DNA of 64,000 nucleotides from Nocardioides alcanivorans (GTDB taxonomy: Bacteria; Actinomycetota; Actinomycetes; Propionibacteriales; Nocardioidaceae): assembly GCF_021555175.1 (NCBI RefSeq), contig NZ_JAKGRW010000040.1, positions 1-64,000 on the forward strand, in the 5' to 3' direction. Shown one piece after another: positions 28,694 to 40,670 of this stretch. The position numbers and the translations under genes were made by a program. The notes beneath the pieces are model-generated. The model was given only the letters and a program-made list of their open reading frames with translations, ran no database searches and was not told where the DNA came from. Every line of letters starts with the position of its first letter. Position 1 is the stretch's first letter.

Positions 28694-29428
28694 ATGTCTG
28701 AGAGCGAGCGGACGGCCTCCGACGACTCCGAGCAGCGGACCGTCGGGGGTTTCGACGGCCCTGGTCGGGTGCTGGTGTGTGGACTCTTCGCCGCGGTGGG
28801 AGCCGTGCTCGGCGCCGTCGTGCCCCTGCTCGCGAGGTGGGCGAGCGATCTCCCGTGGGCTCCGTTCAGCGGGCCACTCGAACTCCTCGGCTCCTTCGAC
28901 CAGGCCTGGCTGGTCTGGGGACGGCCGGCGCTGGTGGCCCTGGTCGGGCTCGGCTTCGCCGGCTGGGTCATCGCGGCCTCGCCGGTGCTGCAGGTCAGCA
29001 GCACCGAGATCCAGGTGCAGCGGCACGGACGGGTCGAACGCGTGATTCCGCGGGAGAAGGTGGACTCGATCCACCGGCGCGGTGCCAAGACCGTCATCGA
29101 GTCGACACAGGGACGCGAGCTCTTCGCCGACGAGGTCGAGGGCGGGATCGGCCCGGTCCGCGCGGCCTTCGTCGAGACCGGCTGGCCCTGGGAGGGCCCC
29201 GGGACTGAAGCGACGCGACGCGCGGCTCAGCCGCGGCGCGCGGAGCACCAGAGCGCCACCGGAGCGAACGCCAACGAGACGAGCCCACCGATCAGCGCGA
29301 GTGCGGCGAAGCTGGTGAGGCCCATGATGACCCCCGACAGCGCTGCACCGGCCGCGCCGGCGAGCGCGATCAGGACGTCGACGCTGCCCTGCGTGCTGGC
29401 ACGGGTCGACAGGGAGTCGCATCGATGA
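28694..29428 (+). CDS. Membrane protein with PH-like domain; 3' end doubtful
   Basis: The ATG at 28694 follows GAGGAG. Residues ~25-50 and ~75-95 are hydrophobic helices (VLVCGLFAAVGAVLGAVVPL, PALVALVGLGFAGWVIAASP). A compact PH-like domain follows (VLQVSSTEIQVQRHGRVERV, EKVDSIHRRGAKTVIEST). The recognisable protein ends near 29195 at FVETGWPWEG. The remaining ~75 codons are antisense to the MFS gene and look like read-through. One base restored in GGGCCCCGGG would give a stop at 29206-29208. Function unknown. Confidence 0.6.
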   Translation: MSESERTASDDSEQRTVGGFDGPGRVLVCGLFAAVGAVLGAVVPLLARWASDLPWAPFSGPLELLGSFDQAWLVWGRPALVALVGLGFAGWVIAASPVLQVSSTEIQVQRHGRVERVIPREKVDSIHRRGAKTVIESTQGRELFADEVEGGIGPVRAAFVETGWPWEGPGTEATRRAAQPRRAEHQSATGANANETSPPISASAAKLVRPMMTPDSAAPAAPASAIRTSTLPCVLARVDRESHR

Positions 29429-30488
29429 GCAGCGCCGTGCCGGCGATCAGACCGAAGTTCCAGCCGAGGCCGAGAAGCACGAGGGAGAGCGTCAGCAGCG
29501 GCATCGAGTCACCGGGGGCGAACGCACCGACCAGGCCAGCCAGCAGCAACGTCACCGCCGCTGCGACCGCCATGGGGATGCGCCCGACGCGGTCGACGAG
29601 TCGTCCGGTGATCAGTGACGGCAGATACATCGCGGCGATGTGCAGGCCGATCACCAGCCCGATGTGGCTCATGGCGTGGTGGTGGTCGCGCATGTGCACT
29701 GGGGTCATCGTCATGATCGCGACCATGGCGAACTGCGTCAGCACCATCACCGTCGCGCCGAGGACGATCCCGGGCGTCCAGCCCGGCGCCTCGGCGACCC
29801 GGTCGGTGTCCGGGTCCGGTCGCGGGGTCGTCTCGGCAGCGGCTGCTGCCAGGGCTCGTGCCGTCAGCAGGGGATCGGGTCGCAGGAAGCAGAGGAGCAC
29901 GAGCGCGGCAGCCGCATAGGCGACAGCCGCGAGCAGGAACGGTCCACTCAGCGTCGGGATCCCCAGTGCATCGGCCAGGTCGCCCAACGGTTCCACGAGG
30001 TTGGGGCCGGCGACCGCGCCCAAGGTGGTCGCGAGCATCGCGACGGACGCCGCGGTCGCCCGTCGCTCGCTCGGCGCGAGGTCCGTGCCGGCGTACCTCG
30101 CCTGCAGGTTGGTCGCACTCCCGGCCCCGTAGACGAAGAGAGCGACGAAGAACAGCACCGGGTTGTCGAGGACAGTCGCGACCACGATGCCGACAGCACC
30201 GAGGGCGCCTGCGGCGAAGCCACCCGCGAGACCCCAGCGGCGTCCGGCGACCTGCGACCAGCGCCCGACGAGGAATGCGGCCAAGGCGGATCCCAGCGTG
30301 AACAAGCCAGCGGGAAGGCCAGCGACGCTGTCGCTGCCCAGCATGTCCTCGGCGATCAGCGCGCCGACGGTGATGCCGGCGGCGAGACCGGCGCCGCCCA
30401 GCATCTGGGAGGCGACGACGGTCCTCAGCGTGCGCTGGTGGAGGGCAGCGACGTCGATCTCGCCGCCCAAGGCGTTGGCGGTGCTCAA
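29226..30488 (-). CDS. Major facilitator superfamily transporter, one frameshift
   Basis: The product starts MSTANALGGEIDVAALHQRT and has about twelve transmembrane helices. The inter-helix motif LVGRWSQVAGRRWGLAGGFA matches the MFS GxxxDxxGRR-type loop 2-3, repeated as LITGRLVDRVGRIPMAVAAA in the second half. At ~29410 the frame slips: LLIDATP is followed one frame over by LSTRASTQGSVDVLIALAGA, ending ALWCSARRG at the stop 29228-29226. A missing C in CTCCCCTG accounts for it. The family suggests drug or metabolite efflux, and the substrate cannot be told. Its start overlaps the end of the FMN reductase gene by four bases, implying one transcript. Confidence 0.82.
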
Positions 30489-31074
30489 CTCTCCAGTCGC
30501 CTGCGTACGTCGGCCCGCAGGTCGGCGAGGGCACCCGTCAGCGCCGACATCTCGTCCAGCATCGCGCCGGCAGCCTCGGCCGTGCCTTCGGGGAGGTGAA
30601 GACCCCCTCGGCGATGTGTTGGGCGTGGAAGGCGATGTTGACCGATCCGAAGACTGGCACCATCTTCAGCGTCGTCACGACCTGCTTGAGCTGTTGCACG
30701 GCGCGAGTGCCGGCCGCGATGCCGCCGTACGACACGAAGCCGACGGGCAGGTGTGCCCACTCCTGGCTGAGGGTGTCGATGGCGTTCTTCACGGTGGCCG
30801 GGTAGCCGTAGTTGTACTCCGGCGTCACGACGACGACCGCGTCGCCGGCCAGCACCTGCTTGCTCCACGCCCAGGTCGAGTCCAGCGTGTACTGCCGCAG
30901 GCGCGGGTGGTGCGGCTCGGCCAGGAAGGGCAGGTCGAGCTCGGCCAGGTCGACCAGCTGCAACTCGTAGTCCTCCCGCTCCTTCACGAGATCGGCGAAC
31001 CAGGTCCCGATCGGGAGGCCGGCGCGGCCGGGGCGGGTGGAGGCGATGACGACGGTGAGAACGGGGAGGGCCAT
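30485..31074 (-). CDS. NADPH-dependent FMN reductase, one frameshift
   Basis: The protein starts MALPVLTVVIASTRPGRAGL and has the flavodoxin-like FMN phosphate loop STRPGRAG. The signature is TPEYNYGYPATVKNAIDTLS, followed by PVGFVSYGGIAAGTRAVQQL. It reduces FMN or quinones, or serves as a reductase partner. After GVFTSP (near 30597) the frame shifts, and the end continues EGTAEAAGAMLDEMSALTGA to the stop at 30485. The break is CCCCC read as CCCC. The restored length of ~196 residues is normal. It is in an operon with the MFS gene and divergent from the universal stress gene. Confidence 0.88.
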
Positions 31075-31151
31075 GGCTCAGATTGAAACAGAGGAGGGGG
31101 TCGTGGGCCGGACTCGGCACGGCATCACCGTGGGTACGGCAGAATGGGCGC

Positions 31152-31634
31152 ATGGCCGGCCAGAGTGATCAGACAGTTCGAGAGATCCGCCCTGAGGGTG
31201 GCGTCGTCGTCGGGGACGACGGTTCGGTCGGTGCGGCCGCGGCCGTCCGGTTCGCCGTCGAGGAGGCTGCTCGCCGCGGCACCACGTTGCACGTCGTCCG
31301 GGCGTGGTCGATCACCAGCGCGGTGCGTCCGGACGGTCTTCCGATCAACGTGACCCCGTCGCTGCTCGAGCTCGAGGAAGCCACCCTCAACGCTGAGCAG
31401 GCCCGCATCGCCGAGCTCCTGGGTGATTCACCCGAGGTGCCGGTGGAGGTCAACGTCGTCTACAGCCCGTCGGCCCAGTCGCTGATCAAGGCGTCCGAGA
31501 CCGCCGACGTCGTCGTGGTCGGCGCCCGAGGCAAGGGTGGCTTCGCCGGACTCGTGCTTGGTTCGGTTGCCGAACAGGTGGTGGCCCATGCGGTCGGTCC
31601 GGTGATCGTTGCGCGTCCCAGCAGGACCGACTGA
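31152..31634 (+). CDS. Universal stress protein (UspA family)
   Basis: The 160-residue single-domain Usp starts MAGQSDQTVREIRPEGG. The ATP-binding pattern G-2X-G-9X-G(S/T) is present in VVVGARGKGGFAGLVLGSVA, and the N-terminal GVVVGDDGSVGAAAAVRFAV carries the Asp that contacts adenine nucleotide. These proteins bind ATP and accumulate under hypoxia or starvation in actinobacteria. It is monocistronic, convergent with the SDR gene with only three bases between the stop codons. Confidence 0.92.
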   Translation: MAGQSDQTVREIRPEGGVVVGDDGSVGAAAAVRFAVEEAARRGTTLHVVRAWSITSAVRPDGLPINVTPSLLELEEATLNAEQARIAELLGDSPEVPVEVNVVYSPSAQSLIKASETADVVVVGARGKGGFAGLVLGSVAEQVVAHAVGPVIVARPSRTD

Positions 31635-31637
31635 ACC

Positions 31638-32398
31638 TCAGGTGATCGTCAGCCCGCCGTCGACAGGCAGCGTCTGTCCGGTGATGTAACCGGCGGCGTC
31701 GGAGGCGAGGAAGACCACCGCAGCGGCCAACTCCCTGCTGTCTCCCTTGCGACCAGCGGGGATCCGGACCGCCATCTGGTCGAGGTAGCCCTCGGGGTAG
31801 GTGTCGGTCATCTCCGAGGCGAAGAAGCCCGGGGCGATGGCGTTGACCCGAATGCCCTTGCGACCCGTCCACTGCTGGGCCAGGTCGCGGGTGAGTCCGA
31901 TGAGCGCTGCCTTGGAGGCGGAGTAGGCGGCCTGGGGAGGCCGGCCGTGGTGAGGCCCAGCACCGAGGAGATGTTGATGATCGACGAGCCCGGCTGCATG
32001 ACCCGACCGCACGCCTGTGCCATCCAGTAGCAGCCGTTGAGGTTGATGTCGATGACTCGACGGAACTCCTCCGGCGTCTCCTTGGTGGCGGGGACGGCGG
32101 TGCCCAACCCGGCGTTGTTGACCAGGATGTCGACCCGCCCGAACTCGGCCATTGCTGCGTCGACGAGCGCCTGGCAGGCGCTCGGGTCGGCGACGTCGGT
32201 GGACACCGACAGGGCACGGCGGCCGTGACCATCGACCAGGGCTGCGGTGTCGGCCAGCCTCTCGACCCGGCGAGCGCCCAGCGCCACGTCGGCGCCGGCC
32301 TCGGCCAGGGCATCGGCGAAGGCGACACCGAGGCCGCTCGACGCACCGGTCACGACGGCCACCTTGCCGTCCAGGCGGAAGAGTTCACTGAGAGTCAT
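31638..32398 (-). CDS. Short-chain dehydrogenase/reductase, one frameshift
   Basis: Read from ATG 32398 (MTLSELFRLDGKVAVVTGAS). The NAD(P) motif TGASSGLG, the stabilising NNAG (VDILVNNAGLGTAV) and the serine of INISSVLGL are in the first frame. After TTAGLP (near 31938) the second frame gives QAAYSASKAALIGLTRDLAQ with catalytic YxxxK, then IRVNAIAPGFFASEMTDTYP and the typical end GYITGQTLPVDGGLTIT. The lost base lies in a CCCCC run. The restored product is ~254 residues, a classical SDR likely acting on 3-oxoacyl or alcohol substrates. It is divergent from leuS. Confidence 0.88.
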
Positions 32399-32440
32399 GC
32401 GGGTCACCCTAATGGCCCGAGGAGGAGTATCATCGAGACC

Positions 32441-32476
32441 GTGCACCGCATCCTCCTTCTTGCCCAGCCGCGCTGA
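32441..32476 (+). CDS. leuS leader peptide with three consecutive Leu codons
   Basis: The short frame GTG CAC CGC ATC CTC CTT CTT GCC CAG CCG CGC TGA encodes [12 protein letters not shown] purine-rich GAGGAGGAG (32419-32427) lies upstream. The three Leu codons directly precede a hairpin pair: GCCGCGCTG (32467-32475) can pair with CAGCGTGGC (32486-32494). An intrinsic terminator follows at 32496-32520. The gene behind it is leucyl-tRNA synthetase, so ribosome stalling at Leu codons when charged tRNA-Leu is scarce is the obvious control. I could not identify a clean antiterminator pairing, so the exact switch remains inference. Confidence 0.75.
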   Translation: MHRILLLAQPR

Positions 32477-32495
32477 CAGACGAACCAGCGTGGCC

Positions 32496-32520
32496 GCCCT
32501 CCTGTCCGGAGGGCTTTTTT
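32496..32520 (+). terminator. Attenuator terminator upstream of leuS
   Basis: A perfect 7-bp stem GCCCTCC/GGAGGGC with loop TGTCC is followed by six T residues. This is a textbook intrinsic terminator, rare in such GC-rich DNA, placed between the Leu leader peptide and the leuS start 43 bp downstream. Confidence 0.9.
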
Positions 32521-32562
32521 GTGCCAGATGGTGGCAGGCAGAAGGACCAGCAGAGGAGTGAG

Positions 32563-35070
<2,508 letters not shown>

Positions 35071-35087
35071 GCCTGCGCCTTTTCCGC

Positions 35088-35149
35088 GATAGTCCCTGAC
35101 GTATTTGTAGTCCGCCGCACGGATCGCGACAAATACGTCAGGGACTATC
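35088..35149. repeat. Perfect 21-bp palindromic element after leuS (family member 1)
   Basis: The left arm (35088-35108), containing AGTCCCTGACGTATTTGT, is exactly complementary to the right arm (35129-35149) around a 20-base loop. A related element with the same core is at 57796-57857. The arms differ between the two at several positions, yet each pairs perfectly, so changes are compensated. It begins 18 bp after the leuS stop and may double as a terminator. Confidence 0.85.
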
Positions 35150-35174
35150 TCGATTTCGCGGGGCAGACTGGGGA

Positions 35175-36284
35175 GTGGACCAGGCGGAGATGTCTCGCGA
35201 CCGGTGGGTGCTGCACGTGGACCTCGACCAGTTCCTGGCCGCGGTCGAGGTGCTGCGGCGTCCTGAGCTGGCGGGGCTGCCGGTCGTGGTCGGCGGGCGG
35301 GGTGACCCGACGGAGCGGGGCGTGGTCTCGACGGCGTCCTACGAGGCGCGCGCCTTCGGGGTGCGGTCGGGAATGCCGTTGCGTACGGCGCTCAAGCGGT
35401 GCCCGGAGGCTGTCTTCCTGCCGGTCGACTTCCCGGTCTACGAAGCGGCCTCGGCACAGGTGATGGATACGTTGCGCGGGTTGCGCTGGGAGGGGCGCGA
35501 CGCCGTGGTCCAGGTGCTCGGCTGGGACGAGGCCTTCCTCGCGCTTCGTTCGGAGGACGATGCGCGGCACGAGGGCGATCCGCCGATCGATCCGCAGGGA
35601 CTTGCCCAGAAGGTGCGGGCCGACGTGCTCGAGGTGACGGGGTTGCGCTGCTCGGTCGGGATCGGCAACAACCCGGTGCAGGCCAAGATCGCGACCGACT
35701 TCGGCAAGCCCGAGCCCGGCGTGCACACCATCGGCCATGCGACCTGGGGTGAGCAGATGGGACACCGCCCGACCAGGTCGTTGTGGGGAGTCGGAACGAA
35801 GATCTCCCAACGCCTCGCGAGGCTGGGCATCGAGACCGTCGACGACTTGGCTGGGGCCGGCATCGACGTGCTCGCGGACGAGTTCGGCCCCGGCACCGGG
35901 CCGTGGTTGCAGCAGCTGGGGCGTGGCCTCGACACGCGGCGGGTCGACGCCACGCCGTGGGTGCCCCGAGCGCACGGCCGCGAGGAGACGTTCCAGGCCG
36001 ACCTCGAGGACTGGACAGAGGTGGAGGCGGAGTTGCGCCGGATCACGGCGCGGGTGGTGACCGACATCGATGCCGAGGGGCGACTGGCCGAACGGGTCGG
36101 CATCAAGGTGCGGTTGAAGCCGTTCCTCACCTTCACCCGGGTGCACAAGCTGCCGGCGCCGAGCAACGATCCAGAGGTTCTCGGCAACGAGGCGGTCGCG
36201 CTGCTGGAGCGGATCGAGCGGCGGGCTCCGGTCCGGCTGTTGGGGGTCCGGTTGGAGATGGTCGAACCGCCGGGAGGCTACTGA
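35175..36284 (+). CDS. dinB2: Y-family DNA polymerase IV, DinB2 (DinP) type
   Basis: The 369-residue protein starts from GTG 35175. Catalytic carboxylates are Asp16 in HVDLDQFLAAVE and Asp118/Glu119 in VVQVLGWDEAFL. The variant GWDEA in place of SxDEA, and Leu21 where most DinB proteins have Phe or Tyr as steric gate, match mycobacterial DinB2 (Rv3056-like). That enzyme is known to incorporate ribonucleotides readily. LASTASYEAR-type and GIGNNPVQAKIATDFGKP palm/thumb segments are present. The C-terminus ends RLLGVRLEMVEPPGGY with no QxxLF clamp-binding motif, also as in DinB2. It is error-prone and probably acts in repair of stationary-phase DNA. Confidence 0.88.
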   Translation: MDQAEMSRDRWVLHVDLDQFLAAVEVLRRPELAGLPVVVGGRGDPTERGVVSTASYEARAFGVRSGMPLRTALKRCPEAVFLPVDFPVYEAASAQVMDTLRGLRWEGRDAVVQVLGWDEAFLALRSEDDARHEGDPPIDPQGLAQKVRADVLEVTGLRCSVGIGNNPVQAKIATDFGKPEPGVHTIGHATWGEQMGHRPTRSLWGVGTKISQRLARLGIETVDDLAGAGIDVLADEFGPGTGPWLQQLGRGLDTRRVDATPWVPRAHGREETFQADLEDWTEVEAELRRITARVVTDIDAEGRLAERVGIKVRLKPFLTFTRVHKLPAPSNDPEVLGNEAVALLERIERRAPVRLLGVRLEMVEPPGGY

Positions 36285-36309
36285 CGGGTCCCCCCGCTAT
36301 TCTCAGCGC

Positions 36310-37160
36310 ATGTCACGGATCGCGATCGTCACCGACTCGCCGGCTTCGTTGCCGCCGGAGGTCGTCGAGGAACACGGGATCTTCGTGGTGCCGTTGCAGG
36401 TGATCATCGGTGCGACTGCCTACGACGAAGGTGTCGACGAGGGCGCCAGCCCGGCGATGGTGGCGAAGGCGTTGAAGGAGTTCACGCCGGTCTCCACCTC
36501 GCGTCCCTCACCGGCGCGGATGCTGGAGATCTATGCGCGCATCGCCGAGCAGGGTTACGACGAGATCATCTCGATCCACCTGTCCGGTGAGATGAGCGGC
36601 ACCTTCGAGTCGGCGCTGGTTGCCTCGCGGACCGCGGTGGTGCCGGTGCACCCGGTCGACTCTGCGTCAGGTCGGCCCGGCCACGGGTTATGCGGCAGTC
36701 GCGGCAGCGGTCGCGATCACCGGCGGCGCCTACGCGGCCCAGGACGCCGCTGCTGCAGCCGCGGCGAGGGCGGCAGGTTCGGCGTCGCTGTTCTACGTCG
36801 ACACGCTCGAGTACCTGCGCCGCGGCGGGCGAGTCGGCGCGGCGGCCGCACTCTTCGGCGGGGCCCTCGCGGTCAAGCCGCTGCTGCGGATCGACGAGGG
36901 AGGATCGAGTCGTTCGAGAAGGTGGCACCGCCGGTCGAGCGCTCGGCCGGCTCGAGGGCATGCCGTGCAGGCGGCGGGAGAGCAGCCGTCGAGGTGACCG
37001 TGGCCCATCTCGCGAGTCCCGAGCGGGCCGAGATGTTGGCGACCAAGCTCGCGGCACGGGTGGCGCTGGTGGCTCCGGTCCGACTCGCGGAACTCGGCGC
37101 AGTGCTCGGTGCGCACGTCGGCCCGGGGATGGTCGCCGTGTGCGTCACGCCGGCCATTGA
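36310..37160 (+). pseudogene. DegV family fatty-acid-binding protein, frameshifted
   Basis: The ATG at 36310 opens MSRIAIVTDSPASLPPEVVE, the DegV hallmark (TDSxxxL). The fatty-acid-contact segment TSRPSPARMLEIYARI and HLSGEMSGTFESALVAS follow. Near 36665 the frame slips and continues QVGPATGYAAVAAAVAITGG, then FYVDTLEYLRRGGRVGAAAA and FGGALAVKPLLRIDEG. It slips again near 36905 to regain RIESFEKV, and AAVEVTVAHLASPERAEMLA in the first frame. The end near GPGMVAVCVTP is set at the 37158-37160 stop by family length (~283 residues). An acidic extension to 37232 is possible. DegV/FakB-type proteins present fatty acids for phosphorylation. Confidence 0.75.
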
Positions 37161-37314
37161 CGGTGCCGTGCCCTCGCGGACGTCGAGGCCGAGGAAGGCC
37201 TCGATGAGGAACCGGAGACCGGCTCCGACTGAGCCCGCCGGTCTCGGCTGCTCTTCTTGTGGATGACGTTCCTCCACAGCGGGCCGTACGCCAGCGCCGA
37301 CAGCGCCAGGCGAT

Positions 37315-38277
37315 GCCTACGGTCGCTGGCATGCGGTTCCCGTGCCAGCTCCGCCCATGCCGAGGCCCTCGCCCGCCGGCTGAGCAACTGAGCGGGGGAG
37401 TTGTCGGGCAACACCCGGCCGGGCCTCCACGGACCTGCGTCGAGCCCCGGGCCGCTCACCCTCACGACGACGGGTGGGACGACTACACCCGGATCCGTTC
37501 GGTGCCTCTGCTGGGAGCGGAGCCTTCGCCCGTTCCGCCGGTTCCGGAACCGGTCGTGGACTCGGGCCACCGCCCGCCCCGAGCCTGGCCGTCACGCAGC
37601 TCGACGGGGCGGTCCTTGGCTGGACGTCTCCGGATTGCGGGGCGGGTGGCCCTGGGGCCGGGCCACGTGGCGCTGGTGGCCGTGCTGGCACGCAGTCGGC
37701 CTCGGGATCACCTGCTGGTGGGTGCTGGCCGATGACGCGGGCGAGCCGTTGCCAGCCGCATACGCGCCGACGGGGCTGGTGACGCCGTCGGGCGAGGCAC
37801 CGGCAGCACCGGCTCCGACCTCGGCCACCGAGGTGATCGTCGACGTGGCGGGGAAGGTCCGCAACCCGGGACTCGCCGTCCTGGGGCTCCGGGGCCCAGC
37901 GCCGTCGACGCCGTCGAGGCTGCGGGTGGGGCCAACGGGTGGCGCCGACCTTCCGGCCTCAACCTAAGGCGGGTGTTGGCCGACGGCGAGCAGATCGTGG
38001 TGGGGAGCCACAGCCGCAAGGGTTCGCTGCAACGGCTGCACCATCGGCCGCTCCGGGGCGCCGGGCCGACAGGCGCACTGGTCACATCAATGACACGGCT
38101 GGCGGTCGCCGAGCTCGACGAAACCGCCCGGCGTGGGGCCCGTGACGGCGCAGAAGCGGTCACCAGACCGGCGTGACGCCATAACGGTGGGTTCCGGCTT
38201 CGGTCGACCAACTGCTCGACGTCCAGGGCATCGGGGAGAAGACCCTTGCCGAGCTCGCGCCACTGGTCACCCTCTGA
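37315..38277 (+). pseudogene. comEA: ComEA DNA-uptake protein, badly frameshifted
   Basis: Pieces in several frames assemble a ComEA-like protein. An N-terminal charged region precedes DDGWDDYTRIRSVPLLGAEP. A membrane helix follows (VGLGITCWWVLADD with upstream hydrophobics), then the SLBB start EVIVDVAGKVRNPGLAVL, VLADGEQIVVG, and at the 3' end a helix-hairpin-helix QLLDVQGIGEKTLAELAPLV with stop 38275-38277. The missing middle (LPGVGPVTAQK-like text) is partly seen as GPVTAQK near 38133. The start is approximate. ComEA binds incoming double-stranded DNA and passes it to ComEC, whose gene overlaps the stop (TGATG). Confidence 0.7.
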
Positions 38278-40565
38278 TGGGAGCTGCCGTCGATCGGGCG
38301 ACGGAGCGCGACCTCCGGCCTTCCGGTGGTGGCCTGGTCGCCTGGCTGGAGCACTGGTCGGCCTGCAACCGGGGTCGTGGGCAGCGGTGCCACGGGCGTG
38401 GTTCCTGGCTGCTGCGGCGGCGTTGGCCCGGTGGGCGGTGCCGCAGCGACGCTGGATGGTGCTGGCTCTGGGTGTTGGTGGCCCTGGCGGTCGCGGCGGG
38501 GGCCGATTTCGCCATCAGGTGGTCGGGGAAGGGCGGTGTCTCGCTTGGCGCAACCCGCGCCGCGGTCGAGGTGGAGGTGCGCGTGGTCGACGACCCCCGG
38601 GCGATCTCGGGCGGCTTCGGCGAGGGCCATCGAGTGCGGGTGCTGGTCCGGGTGCAGCGCATCGGCTTCGACGGCAACCAGTGGCGGTCCGCTCGCCGGT
38701 CCTCGTGTTCGGCGACGGAACGTGGCGGAAGGTGGAGACCGGCAGCGTGCGCCACGGCGAGGCTGCAGGCTGGCGCCGAAGACGACGCCGATTCGCCGCG
38801 ACCGCGGTGCCGCTCACGCGCGCGGTCGCGAGAAGAGTCTCGGCGGGGGCCTTAAGTGGGCGGCGGTGGGCAGGGTGCGCAGGGTAGTGAGGCCGTCCCG
38901 GCGGCCGGGCATCCACAGAGCGCGTTGGTGCCAGCCCTCGCCGACGGGGACGATGCCGATCTCGCCGGAGCGGCGTGAAGGCCGACTTCCGCACGACCGG
39001 CTTGACGCATCTGTTGGCGGTGTCGGGCACCAACTTGGCGCTCGTGGTCGGTGCGCTGGTGCTGGTCGGACGGTGGTGCGGGTGCGCGCGTCGATGGCAC
39101 TACCTGTTGGCGGCGCTCGGCATCGTCGGCTTCATCCTGCTGGCGCGCACCGAACCCTCGGTGGTGCGAGCCGCGGCGATGGGCACGGCGGCACTGCTCG
39201 GCCTCGCCCACAACTGGCCGCGATCGCGGGATCCGCGCGCTGGGCCTGGCGGTGCTCGTGTTGCTCGTGTGGGACCCGTGGCTGGCAGTGACCGTGGGCT
39301 TCGCCTCAGCGTGTTGGCCACCGCCGGAATCCTGCTGCTCACGCCCGCCTGGGTGGCGGCGATGGAACGTTGGACGCCGCGTTGGGTGGCGCGAGGCCGT
39401 GACGGACGCCGCTGGCTGCGCAACTCGCGTGCACGCCCGTGGTCGCGGGCATCTCCGGCGGAGGTGAGCCTCGTGGCGGTGCTGGCCAACCTGCTGGCCG
39501 CTCCCTGGGTCGCGCCGGCGACGATCCTCGGCCTCGTCGGTGGCCTGACCGTGCTGGTGGCCCCACCCGCTGGGGCACCTGCTGGGTCGCGGGGCGGGTT
39601 GGTCGGCGGCCGCGATCGTCTGGATCGCGGAGCGTTGCGCCCGCACGTCGCTCCCGGCGATCACGTGGGGCACCGGCGCGCTCTCCCTGACCGTGCTCGT
39701 CTCCGTGTGCCTCCTGCTGATCCTGATGGCCGGGCCGGTGCTGGCCCGGCGGGGAGTCGCCCTCGGCACCGGATGCATGCTGACGGTGGTGATGCTGGTG
39801 CCGTTGCCACGCCCCGGATGGCCACCCGACGGTTGGGTGATCGTCGCCTGCGACGTCGGCCAGGGCGACGGTCTGGCGCTGCGCAGCGGGCCCGGTGAGG
39901 CGGTGGTCTTCGATGCCGGACCCGATGCTCGTGCGATGCAGCGCTGCCTCGATCGACTGGGCATCGAACGGGTGCCGCTCCTGGTGATCACCCACTTCGA
40001 TGCGGACCATGCGGATGGGCTCGCTGGCGTCCTCCAGGGGCGACAGGTGGGCACCGTCTGGGTGAGTGCTCGAGCAGATCCGCCCAGCTCCGCCGATCGG
40101 GTGCTCGCCCTCGCTGGCGCGCGGGCGGAGGTGCCGACGTACGCCGAGACGAGGCAGATCGGTGACGTCACGTTGCAGGCGGTGGGCCCGGTCCCCGGCG
40201 CTCCGATCACCGGCCCCAACGACTCCTCCGTCGTGGTGCTGGCCGAGGTGCGCGGGGTCCGGATCCTGATGACCGGCGACGTCGAGCCGGCCGGCCAGCG
40301 ACTGCTCGCGCAGTCGCTGGCGGGATTGCAGGTGGACGTGCTCAAGGTGCCCCATCACGGGAGCCGCCACCAGGTCTTCGACTTCCTCACCGGGCTGGGG
40401 CCGAAGGTTGCGTTGGTGTCGGCGGGCGCCGACAACGACTACGGCCATCCCGCGCCCGAGACACTCGAGGCGCTGACCGATGCGGGGGTGAGCGTGCTGC
40501 GCACCGACGTGGACGGCGACGTGGCGGTGGTACGTCGCGGCGGAGTGCTGCGGGCGGTGCGTTGA
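38277..40565 (+). pseudogene. comEC: ComEC/Rec2 DNA-internalisation membrane protein, frameshifted
   Basis: The ATG at 38277 overlaps the comEA stop. The N-terminal region holds hydrophobic helices split between frames. The competence domain is best seen from 38975: FRTTGLTHLLAVSGTNLALV and FILLARTEPSVVRAAAMGTA. From 39693 the last frame is clean: helices, then a metallo-beta-lactamase-fold domain with VACDVGQGDGLALRSGPGEA, THFDADHADGLAG and VLKVPHHGSRHQVFDF, carrying the metal-binding His/Asp residues. ComEC forms the channel for single-stranded DNA uptake. The total of about 760 residues fits the family. Several indels at G runs (for example CTGGCTGGAGCA near 38344) are needed. Possibly functional in the living cell. 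Confidence 0.8.
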
Positions 40566-40670
40566 GCCGAGGTCACTCGATCATGGCGACGACGAACGGA
40601 GAGTCGGCCCGAATGGGGCGTGGCCCGGCGGCGCGATGCCCTAGGCTCGGGGCGGTCGAGAGGAGTCGTC

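Noticed and set aside
40576..40625. Minus-strand C-terminal-like text RPIRADSPFVVAMIE ending in TGA
   Set aside because: Only about 17 codons can be read before the smc leader; too short to support a gene, though it is noted under the junction finding.
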